A stretch of DNA of 64,000 nt from contig NC_071354.1 in NCBI RefSeq assembly GCF_943734655.1, forward strand, positions 74,998,838-75,062,837. Direction: 5' to 3'. This stretch comes from Sabethes cyaneus. Its lineage: Eukaryota; Arthropoda; Insecta; Diptera; Culicidae. Position numbers and translations under genes: made by a program. Under the pieces are notes generated by a model. It ran no database searches. It was not told the DNA's origin and saw only the letters and a list, made by a program, of their open reading frames with translations. Positions 11,535 to 20,497 of the stretch are shown here, one piece after another (position 1 is the first letter of the stretch; every line of letters starts with the position of its first letter).

Positions 11535-12300
11535 TCTCTGTCTTCTTTCTGGTGCTTTTTCCTCCTCAAGATCGTGACCAGCTGGCACGGCTGCGACCTC
11601 TCTCACGGTAGAGCATCTTTGAGGGTCGAAACACCTTATTCTTCGAGGCAAGTGACGTGACTAATTTGGAGTCACCGCGAATTAGGTGACAATGGTCACC
11701 TAGGTGACTCGTTTTGTTCCCTAGGTGACGCGGTTGTCACCTAGGTGACAGCACTCAATTCGACTCGTCGTGGCGAGTCACGGCAAGTGACAATTGTCGT
11801 ATTGAGTCACGTGACTCGCAGAATAAGGGTAACAGTCTCTACAGTGGGAAATCAAATCTCATCCAGTAAGTTCACGTACTCTTGGTAGCTATCGAGTTGT
11901 TCAATTCTTGAATGTTTAACCGAGAAGAACGGCTTCGTTGCGAATGGTTTTGGGCGTACATGTTTTACTACTAGGGAATAGTCCGAGTTATTGTCCGCTA
12001 CCCGCACCTAGGAATCCTTTTTCTGCTGCTCTGGTTCTTCTCGAAAAAAACACGTAATCGATTAGGTTCGTTGTTCGTTGATCTCCTTCTGGCCTTCTTT
12101 ATCTTTACCGGAGAAGAAAGTGGTTCAGATCATCAGGCTTCAAAAAGTTGCAAAGCCGATGCACCGATGGCCGTTATCGTTCGTGTTGAGGTGTATGCTA
12201 TAGGGCCCTATCACCAGTCTATACATCGCTTTCCTACTATGGTAATTTTGATGTCCCGTGGCCAAGAGCAGCCGTACATTTGCTCTAGCTGTAAGTAGAA
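11535..12300 (-). pseudogene. RTE-like LINE, 5' (endonuclease) part, decayed
   Basis: Aligns by eye, block by block, with 21845-22600: CTTCACGATC and CTGGTGCTTTT near 11540, GGGTCGAA near 11625, then CGAGAAGAAC, GTTCGTTGATCTC, GTGGTTCAGATCATCA and GTTATCGTTCGTGT up to 12300. The region corresponds to the endonuclease and linker of the element. A GTGAC-rich inverted-repeat element (11638-11829) interrupts it. No long frame survives. Confidence 0.7.
11638..11829. mobile_element. MITE with GTGAC/GTCAC motif array
   Basis: Ends form an inverted repeat: CCTTATTCTTCGAG on the left and the complement of CCTTATTCTGCGAG on the right. The interior holds many GTGAC or GTCAC words, several as CTAGGTGAC pairs. 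It sits in the LINE fragment where the copy at about 22.1 kb has no such sequence. The target duplication is not resolved. Confidence 0.65.
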
Positions 12301-12737
12301 CGCTTTTCACTCCTTGTCGGGTTTACCGTTACGTTGACGATACTGTAATTGAAGAAATTACTAATTGGGATTTTTATAGAAAAAAATATTACTAAATGGA
12401 TGTAACTTCACTGTTGTGATGGTTAGATAGTCTTCGGGCCAACAAGTTCCTAAGTTCTTAAGTGGCTTTCGTGATGCATGTTGTATATCATGATTCGTTC
12501 TCAGTATCCTAATAACAAATTACAAAAACCAATTATCCCCAATAATGAATTGTGACCAAACTAAGTTCGTTAAGATGCACTGATGGTATTTAATTTAGGA
12601 GGAAAGTCTTTTGTGGCCGGACAGTATCATTAAAGTTGTTCCATTCTTTCCAAATATTTATATCATTTTTTGTTTTTGAAAAATCGCCAGTGTCCGGGCA
12701 TAGAGGTCTGTCCGGCCATACAGGATTTCCCCCTAGG
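12301..12737. other. Unassigned DNA
   Basis: No recognisable element or gene. The words GTGTCCGGGCATAG and CTGTCCGGCCATA near 12690-12720 repeat a GTCCGGxCATA theme, which may be an old element end. Confidence 0.3.
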
Positions 12738-12944
12738 TGTTGGTAAAGAATAAATGCTTAATGCGAACAATGTAGATTCCGGCAAACTGAAAAATTCTTG
12801 ATATTAGGCCAAAAATATAGACTTCGCGAAGGTGAGAGTCGAACTCACAGCTCTCAATCTCTAGTCGAGTGTGTTGTTTAACCAATTACACCACTAAGTT
12901 ATGAATCTACCTGTTTCCCATTAAGCATTTATTCTTCCCCAACA
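12738..12944. mobile_element. Inverted-repeat element enclosing a tRNA-like sequence
   Basis: About 43 bases at each end are inverted copies: left TGTTGGTAAAGAATAAATGC..., right the complement of TGTTGGGGAAGAATAAATGC... The similarity continues through TTAATG to GTAGATTC. Between them, on the minus strand, is an 80-base tRNA-like sequence (see next entry). No clear target duplication flanks it. Confidence 0.65.
12821..12900 (-). pseudogene. tRNA-like sequence (Ser-AGA-like), not a functional tRNA
   Basis: The minus strand has an A-box-like GTGGTGTAATTGGTTA. It also has a five-pair anticodon stem with loop CTAGAGA (anticodon AGA, serine) and a perfect T arm, GTGAG TTCGACT CTCAC. The acceptor stem fails: the 3' side CTTCGCG has no partner in the 5' side. 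The long variable arm of a serine tRNA is missing. A tRNA pseudogene or SINE head captured in a MITE fits best. Confidence 0.5.
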
Positions 12945-13651
12945 GAAAAGAATGCCGACTGCTATACGTCGTTCATTTGACATGTTATTATTAAAACAAA
13001 TCAGTACCGAAGAATATCGCAGACACGCGTTTGATAAACAAAATGCGCAAAATGTGATTGCCAGTTATGATTTACCTTCTATGATCAGCACTGCTACTGA
13101 TTTCGTCTTCAATCATATCATATTATTTAAAACGGGAAACTAACTTTCTCAATGACACATGTTTTATTTGTTACTATTTGTTCATTTTAAATCTGAAGAA
13201 ACTTCAGAAAGAAAGTTTACATATCACAAATCAAACTAGTCATAAATTATGTTCTCCTAGTCTAAAGCATGGGCCCAAATTTAGGTTTAAACTACGTCCC
13301 AATGACTCGATATGGGACTATTCTACGCAATGTATAGACTATGGAAAAGCAAAATTTCAATATAAAATTCTTGATAACATAAAATAAATAACAGTAATAT
13401 TTAGCTTGTAGTTGAAAACGCAATCGTAGAACAATCACACAATTATAACGATCCAGTCATGTGGAATGTTTTTCTACACATTGTTGCACACTTGTTGTTC
13501 CTTTTTTTGTCGTAATTTTTCTTCAATTAGTTCAAAACAAACTCTTAATTGGTACAAAACAAACTCTTGCTATTGTTTCTAGCAATCTATAACTTAGCCA
13601 GCTAAACTAACAGTATTTCACACTCTTTTCATCCGGCCCGGCGCATTCCAG
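12945..13651. other. Unassigned DNA before the terminal receptor exon
   Basis: AT-rich. Two open frames of 60-70 codons (12952-13143 and 13178-13387) have no recognisable domain and no splice context. The last 30 bases form the pyrimidine-rich acceptor of the exon at 13652. Confidence 0.35.
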
Positions 13652-14008
13652 CACACCCAGCAGACATCGTTCAACAACGGTAGCCGACACCTGAATCACG
13701 CTCGCAACAGCATTAATCACGCGGGCAGTTTGACCGCACCGCAAATCTCGCCGGTTTCGCTGGAGGAGCGGCTGGCCCTCACCAAGAACATGGACGGCTG
13801 CGATCCGTCCTGTGGAGGACAAATCACTACCACGGCTACCATTACCGATAATGGCGGCGTGAGTGGCGCTGCTGGCGCCACCAGTGGGAACAACCACCTT
13901 TACCACCACGGCAACGGCGCCGCGATGGCAACCGAAGGCGCTAACAACACCACCTCGCTGATGATTGTGAGCAAATCATCGAGCAATTGCAAGATTAATG
14001 GCACTTGA
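13652..14008 (+). CDS. Putative terminal coding exon (receptor tail, low complexity)
   Basis: 118 codons plus a stop follow a pyrimidine-rich acceptor (CGCATTCCAG). The exon opens in phase 0, the phase in which 5691-5857 ends, and the joined peptide reads ...NYQLTS|HTQQTSFNNG. Its GC content is visibly higher than the flanks, which supports coding. The sequence has a central motif SPVSLEERLALTKN and DGCDPSCGG, then Thr, Gly, Ala and Asn-rich tracts and a Ser/Lys tail. I do not recognise a domain. Joining it to the receptor tail is inference from strand, order and phase. The intron would be 7.8 kb and full of transposons. It could instead be the last exon of another gene. Confidence 0.45.
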   Translation, partial: HTQQTSFNNGSRHLNHARNSINHAGSLTAPQISPVSLEERLALTKNMDGCDPSCGGQITTTATITDNGGVSGAAGATSGNNHLYHHGNGAAMATEGANNTTSLMIVSKSSSNCKINGT

Positions 14009-15690
14009 TCGGCCAAGCTGCACGTTTCCTGGAAGAAACACCGACCGGGAAGCGAATCGAACGCTGCAGGAATGCAGTTGAATTAATGGTCGCTAGCAAT
14101 CGTTCCGGATTGGATTAATTAGAAAAGAAGATTGACGGACTTGCAAGTGTACTCCTACTTGGTACTGAAATAACAACCGGTGTGAGTGCCAATACCTGGC
14201 TTGCTAATTGATTAGATTTTACAGTGCAATAGATTTACCTTTCGTCGATTTCTTGTTGATTCGCTGTTTCACTTACTTACGCTCTCCTTCCCCGTTCCAT
14301 TGAGTTTTGACATAATTCATCAACCAATATTTTACTTCTGAAAAGCGGAAGCATGGTTTTATTTGTACCTGATTTAGTATTTCTAAAATTCTAACGCATC
14401 AATAGCTTTTACATCTTTATTTATCAATGAATTTGACTCTACTGACCAAATAGTCATATCATTTAGAATAGCTTAGATTAGAATTAATTTACTCCTATAT
14501 TTAATAATTACACCTTCCGACGAAAAATGTTACAAGACTCTGATCAGACCCAATCCGTTGAGGTGAACTGTGAAGCTATCAAACACAAAGTTGAAACCGT
14601 ATCAAATGACATGGTAAAATCACCGTACCCGTCTAAATTAAGGCATAAAGTCTTTCCTTTGGACCATACAGAAAGTTTGTACTATATTCCTACCTTAATC
14701 TAGCAGCAAACTATTCATTGCATATTTTGAATTCATCAGCAAATCAATTGAATCGCCAAACAGAGTTAAGTTTTAAGTAGTCGTTCTTGAATTTTTGGAT
14801 TTCAAAAGCAAAAAACGCCGACTGCCAGAAACTTAAATCATCCGTGCACTATTGTGTATGAAAATAGCGCAAAAAAGGAAAAAGAAACTGTTACAGAAAA
14901 TAATCTCACAAAGCACACCGCAATAAGGAAAAGACGAAATAATCGTCTTCTAATGCCATATTGGTCCTGAGCACGGCGACAGACTTATATGTAGTTGCAT
15001 TTAAGACATATTATACGGCTCCACAATAGCGGGATAGCACAACAGAAAAACTTGTAAAAAATACCCTTCCGTAGACCAAGTGCTTAATGTATTGCGGCGA
15101 AAGTTATTCAAGCACAAGTAAAAGCTCTGTAATGCATTGATTTCGACAGACACTGATAACATCATGCAATCCGGCAGCTTTTGAACGACCCATAGAGTGG
15201 GAGAAAAAAAGGCGGATAAATCTCAGGAAAATGTTTCCATTTTCCTTCACGATTGAATCACTAGACTATGAATAGAACCACAGCAAAACTATGTACCGTT
15301 TTGTGGTTTTGTACTACTGACTAAACCCACATAATACCAATTGTAAATAGTGTACAAATTTTTCTTTCACATCACAAATATGTTAGAAACGAAAGTTACT
15401 GTAAGAATTCTGCTTCCACATTTCTCCCTCCAGAATCAGAGTTATAGTAGATTATAATATTTTTACAATACGTGTACATTTTATCAAGCGCAACGCCTCC
15501 TCGAAGCGAAACACCATACAGTCTGTAAATATCAACATTCATTGTGTCGAATGTACGGTTGCGTATTTCTATACCTAGCTATTGAGAACTATAACCAGCA
15601 AACAAACTAATGAGAAAATGATGAGCTTTACGAAATCATTGTAAACTATATTGTATGACTTGATCGCACGAATAAAGAGAACCAACTTGT
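14009..15690 (+). other. Probable long 3'UTR of the exon at 13652
   Basis: No transposon similarity and no open frame of note for 1.7 kb. An AATAAA signal lies at 15671-15676, followed by a T/GT-rich region (TTATGTTGTTGTGT). This fits a long 3'UTR, as is common for neural receptor genes; inferred only. Confidence 0.35.
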
Positions 15691-16080
15691 TACACTTATG
15701 TTGTTGTGTAAAAATATTAAACTGCTGCAAAGAATACGATTTCATATTTACATTGAATGAAAATATTACCTTTCTTGTAGTAAGACAAACTTACGTTTTG
15801 TGACACTATAATCTGTTTATTAAATATCAATTTGTGAAATCCTCATTTCCACACTTACTGATTTGAACAAAAAAGAAATTGTCCACATTCCAATCAGCAA
15901 GTTAAATCATGAAAAATTCACTATAAAAGGTGTTAGGTAAATACGATTATTTGAAAATGCACCTGATCTACCTAGTCAACAATTTAGTTCCTATATCCCG
16001 TTTGCAACTGAAAAATACGAAATCATATCCGCACGTAGAAGTTATATTTCACACTTATACGGACATTTTTGTGGGTTGTC
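15691..16080. other. Unassigned DNA
   Basis: AT-rich; nothing recognised. Confidence 0.35.
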
Positions 16081-16290
16081 GCTCTCCACAACCTTGGACA
16101 GCATGCATCCGCCGCCAGATATCGCTCCATCGTCTTAGTAGGGTAATTGTTCGGCATTCTTGCAACATGCCCTGCAAACCGTATCTGTCCAACTAATCAT
16201 GGTTCATCCTCAGACTTCAAAACCATTCATAGCCGTTCTTACGTGGAATTCGTCTCTCAAAAACTACGAGCACGCGCAGAACCCGCTTAG
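16080..16290 (-). pseudogene. RTE-like LINE 3' fragment, strongly decayed
   Basis: The plus strand carries GGCATTCTTGCAACATGCCCTGC and ACCGTATCTGTCCAAC, matching the more intact copy at 17515-17560 (GGCATTCTTGCAACATGTCC, AACGTATCCGTCCAGC) and the one at 52680-52720. This is the RWAGHVARMP region read on the minus strand. Confidence 0.65.
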
Positions 16291-16309
16291 TACGAGGTTT
16301 ACTGTATGA

Positions 16310-16460
16310 TGGTGAACCCGGAGAAGTGCACAGAAATCACATTTTCCCGGAAGAAAGCCCCAATCCTGTTTCGTGATGGCACGTTCAAAGGCACAAAAAT
16401 CTTAGATCTTCGTTAACGTACAAGCAGCATATCCCGTATGCCAAAGCCTTAAAGTATCTT
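16310..16460 (+). pseudogene. LINE reverse-transcriptase C-terminal fragment
   Basis: The plus strand reads VNPEKCTEITFSRKKAPILF and RDGTFKGTK, the pattern that follows the YADD region in Jockey-like reverse transcriptases (N..KCK.ITFSRK). It stops soon after and has no intact flanks. The rest of 16460-17300 is not recognised. Confidence 0.5.
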
Positions 16461-17310
16461 CAGGACTGCAAAAAAAATTTCTCTGATATATACTGTTTCA
16501 AATCGCTATATTGTTTGCTGATACTGATCGCCCATCTGTAATACTGACTATAACAATAGCGCTGAAAGAATTGAATCAATTTAGCACCGATTTCTTCGTT
16601 TCATTTTGCGAAAGCTGCTATAAAGAAACCCATTCCGCCTTCCTAGCTATGAGAGTCGCTGTCAATCTGTCAACTATTAATCTTTCCGTGTTCGTAGAAC
16701 TTCCTCCAGAGCATCTTTCGTCAATAAGCAGGGTGCCAGCAGTGCTATCTTTGCGCATACAGAGCACAGAAGAATTCTTGCACCTCACCTTTTAGTAGAA
16801 ACTCCGTGTGTCGTTGCAAGTGAATCTCTCCTTTGCGCCGGCGACCACATACTCATACTTGCGGTTCTTTTCACCGCAGCTCTAGTCTCTCTATACCTTT
16901 CTCTATTCTGAGGTGTAGCCGCAGTGAGCAAGTGACTTCTAGGCTGGGCATCTGTCACTCCCTGGTATTCGGCGTCGAACCAGCTGTTACGCTGTCTTCC
17001 AATGTTTACGGCTCTTTATCTACGGCCTGGCTATAGAAGATTTTATTAATCATCAGACGAGGGGGAATTCTTTACTGTTTTATGACGATCGACGAAGAAT
17101 TTCTTCTGGTTCAAATCCTTTGAAATCAGGTTCATTTTCGATAGAACTAATGAACGAATTGCTATCATCGGTGTTACCGTCTGGCTCCACAGTTCCTTTT
17201 TCTGGTTTCTCGTTTATTGGATAATTGATGACATCTTCGGCGAAGACAGGCAGTTGCACAGGCAGTTGAGGAGTCATTCTCGTATCAGACTGAAGTTCCA
17301 CGTGCATAGT

Positions 17311-18012
17311 ACTTACTTACTTACTTAATTGGCCTAACGTCTTACGACAAGGCCTGCGCAGTATAATTTCTCCATCTGTTTTGGTCCATGGCAACTGGTC
17401 TCCAGTGCTCGTCAGATCTCGCTCCACTTGGTCTTGTCACCTCGCTCGCTGTGCCCCTCTTAGTCTTGTTCGCGCCGGATTCGATGCGAAAACCATTTTT
17501 GCAGCATAGTTGTTTGGCATTCTTGCAACATGTCCTGCCCAACGTATCCGTCCAGCTTTAACCACTTTCTGAATACTTGGTTCGCCGTAGAGACGCGCGA
17601 GCTCGTGGTTCATTCTTCGCCTCCATACACCGTTCTCTTGCCCTCCGCCAAAGATGGTTCCTGGCACCCGTCGTTCGAAAACTCCGAGTGCTCGTAGGTT
17701 CTCTTCTAGCAGTGTCCACGTTTCGTGCCCGTAGAGGACAACCGGTCTAATTAGCGTTTTGTACAGTATGTACTTTGTACGGGGGCTCAGATTGTTCGAC
17801 CGCAAGTGTTTGGGGAGTCCGTAGTAGGCCCGACTTTCGCTGATAATACGCCTTTTAATCTCACGGCTGGTATTGTTGTCCTCTGTTGCCAGTGAGCCAA
17901 GGTATACGAACTCGTCGACTACCTCGAACTCATCCCCGTTGATTACCACGGTACTGCCGTGTTTGGTGTACTGATCTTCCACCGCCTCAAATGTTCTGCC
18001 GACAGCATCCAC
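17311..18012 (-). pseudogene. RTE-like LINE, C-terminal reverse transcriptase and 3' tail
   Basis: The minus strand encodes VVDEFVYLGSL, RAYYGL, TLIRPVVLYGHETWTLLEE, FERRV, WRRRMNHELARLYGEPS and GRIRWAGHVARMP, the usual C-terminal part of this LINE family. The protein then frameshifts. The 3' end at 17311-17327 is a short tandem repeat (AAGT)n on the minus strand, as expected for RTE-type elements. The copy is 5'-truncated near 18012, upstream of the catalytic YxDD. It is the least decayed copy of this segment in the window. Confidence 0.85.
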
Positions 18013-18139
18013 GATTCCACGTCGTCAGCAAAGCAGATAAATTAACTGGATTTATAGAAAATCGTGCCCCGCATTTCGTCACACCTCGTCTTATCACCCG
18101 AACACTCGCAGGAAACAAAGCCGTGGGCTTAAACCGTCA

Positions 18140-18317
18140 TTAGACATTACCCTTCTTTATCGACAGACTTCGCAACCGGCTGTTAGAGTACAGGAAAATT
18201 ACGGGGCCAGTGTAATAACCCTACTGACTCTATCTAGCAAGCACCGCCTAGCCGAGATTCGAACATAAGACGACTAGCTTGTTAGACCAGCATCGTACCT
18301 CGAAGCTAACTGGGCGG
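18140..18317 (-). mobile_element. tRNA-derived SINE, family 1
   Basis: Minus orientation. Plus sequence shows CGACAGACTTCGCAACCGGC, then TAGCCGAGATTCGAACATAAG (B box GTTCGAATC on the minus strand), then TACCTCGAAGCTAACTGGGC (A-box side). Confidence 0.8.
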
Positions 18318-19120
18318 TAAACACTCGCAGGAAGGAATAGTATGGCTTCTTCCCCCACCAGCGTTCGAACGGCGTAGCTTCGATCACAGCAGTCGGCAAC
18401 AAGTTTTACAGAAAATTTGCAGTCGGCAAGTAGCCAAGAGAGGTTTTTCTGATTAATATTTTTTGAAACGGTGGTTCTACAATTGATGAAGCGACGGTAG
18501 GGAAAAGTAATGAAGATATTTTTCAATGGAGGGGAAATAGTGGAAAGGTGAGGGGGATGGTAACCGGTTGAATAATGCGCTCCAGAACTACCACGAAATT
18601 CCAGAGCCTCTTATTCAGCAGCTCCGATCTCTTCCTCCTCGTGGTACCATCCGGGATACGTTACTTAATGGAAATCTGACAACTGGTGGAAACTAGGGTC
18701 GTATGCAGACAGAGAAGGGGGCACTCGTGCGAAGGCTGAGCTCCCTCCACAGTGATTTGCCCAGTGGACGATTTCTTATCGTGCATTCTCTTTCTGCCGA
18801 AGAACGAAGAAACGAATGAAGTGGAGAGGAGAATAAGGGAGGAACAGGACTTGAACGATGCGCTAGCAGAGGTACCGATCAGAGTACTAGGTTCATTAAC
18901 CAGTCATCTCTGATTAGCACATGTCTCGCTCCAGCTATCAGCCTGTCACTTTCTCAAGTGATAGGTAAGCTTGAAGCGTATAGTAAAATAATAAAACGGG
19001 ACATACCACAATAGTTCAAAATACTGGACGCGGTGGTAACAGTACCCAACAGAATAGGGAAGGGGGGGGATTACTGGTAGCTACGCTTAACAAATTGTCG
19101 TTGTGACAGGTACAGATGTA
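18318..19120. other. Unassigned DNA
   Basis: No element or gene recognised; moderate GC. A 92-codon minus-strand open frame at 18526-18248 overlaps the SINE and is not a gene. Confidence 0.35.
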
Positions 19121-19128
19121 CCTGTCCA

Positions 19129-19530
19129 CAGGGCTGTCCTGCTTTTTTAGTAGTAACTCCTCAACCAAACTAATTCGAAAATGTTATGTATGGGGCATTC
19201 ATAGAGCCCATTATTCGCCTCGATTCTACATTCCGATCGGACCCGTTCCGATCAGAAACATCCTGATCGACGTGTGTTATAGAATACGTCGTATTCCGAT
19301 CGAAGTGCAATTTCTGATCGTATCCGGCTCCGATCGGTATGTAGAATAAAGGCGATTATCCACAAGATTGCTGAACTAAGTATTGCTCTATCTTCCGTAT
19401 TTACGGCGCACTCCCAGTTCACACTGGATGGTGCATCAAGAGCGCTCTCTGTGAATCGTCCAGTGTGAACTTGGTTGACGTGTTACAAGTAAAAACGGAA
19501 AATAGGTGCACTGAGCGCAGGACAGCCCTA
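19129..19530. mobile_element. hAT-like MITE with nested inverted repeats
   Basis: Ends are CAGGGCTGTCCTGC and the complement of TAGGGCTGTCCTGC. Flanks CCTGTCCA (19121-19128) and CCTGTCAA (19531-19538) form an 8-base target duplication with one difference. Inside are a second inverted pair (TCTACATTCCGATCGGA / TCTACATACCGATCGGA, about 19200-19360) and a third hairpin (CAGTTCACACTGGA / TCCAGTGTGAACTTG, about 19417-19471). No coding sequence. Confidence 0.75.
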
Positions 19531-19956
19531 CCTGTCAATGTCACATCAGGTACCTCCTTACCATTTCCTTTCTACGAACGGAATCTGCTCGACACCTACC
19601 ACTGCAATTTTGTTGCCATCTGCTAGGCCAGTCGTCGAGTGCATCTCTGTCACATATTCCAGAAGTAATGCGTCACTATCATATGCGATATAATCAGGAC
19701 ACCACACAACGTCATCGCAATGATTGGTCAGCAGACCAGCACCCAGACACACCTCGTCAGTTTCCTCCTTTTCGACTTTTAAGTTAGCATTCTGATTTTT
19801 CAGTTTACTTACCTACTTTACCGGCCGAGAGTCGGGGTGGCTCTTGCCGTATCAAGAATTCTTCTCCATTGTACTCGGTCTAGGGCTACTCGTCACCAAT
19901 TCGTTGCGCGTCTCGACACACGTTTCAACCCGTCGACCTATCTAGCATGTTGGGCC

Positions 19957-20281
19957 TAGAGATGGTCGGGTAGTGGAAAATTTACCCGAAACCCGCACCC
20001 GTTCCCGTACCCACTGGGTTCGGGTCTGGTTCGGGTTTTGGAAAAAAAATAATTTGCGGGTTCGGGTCGGATACGGGTTCTTAATTTTTGTTTTTGAAAC
20101 CGGGTACGGGTCGGGTCGGGTATCTCGTTTGACCACATTTAACACTAAAGATGGTCGGGTATCCGGGCCCGTACCCGACGGTTTCCGATCGGGATAAACT
20201 CGGGTACGGGTTTTTAATTTTTTTCCTAATCGGGTACGGGTCGGGTTCGGGTATTCAAATTTTGATACCCGACCATCTCTA
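19957..20281. mobile_element. hAT-like MITE inside the LINE
   Basis: Terminal inverted repeats TAGAGATGGTCGGGTA are exact at both ends. Flanking 8-mers GTTGGGCC (19949-19956) and GTTGGGCT (20282-20289) form the target duplication. The interior is rich in CGGGTACGGGT words on both strands. The 325-base element cuts the LINE C-terminal coding region, so it inserted after the LINE. Confidence 0.85.
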
Positions 20282-20401
20282 GTTGGGCTTTCTATTCCTG
20301 GTGCTGGTGGGGTTCTTGAAGAGAACGGATTTTGCTGCACAGTCGTTCGGCATCCTTGCGACGTGGCCGGCCCACCGTAGTCTTCCAACTTTCGACAGGT
20401 G

Positions 20402-20403
<2 letters not shown>

Positions 20404-20491
<88 letters not shown>

Positions 20492-20497
20492 CTCTCT
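20404..20497. repeat. (CT)n microsatellite
   Basis: About 42 CT units with one GC interruption near 20489. It lies within the LINE between the words for RDTPLAKG and VHLSKVGRLRWAGHVARMP on the minus strand, where related copies have only a short segment. The Arg-Glu and Leu-Ser runs in the open frames come from it. Confidence 0.95.

Noticed and set aside
12821..12900. Functional tRNA-Ser gene
   Set aside because: Acceptor stem unpaired and serine-type long variable arm absent, despite good anticodon and T arms.
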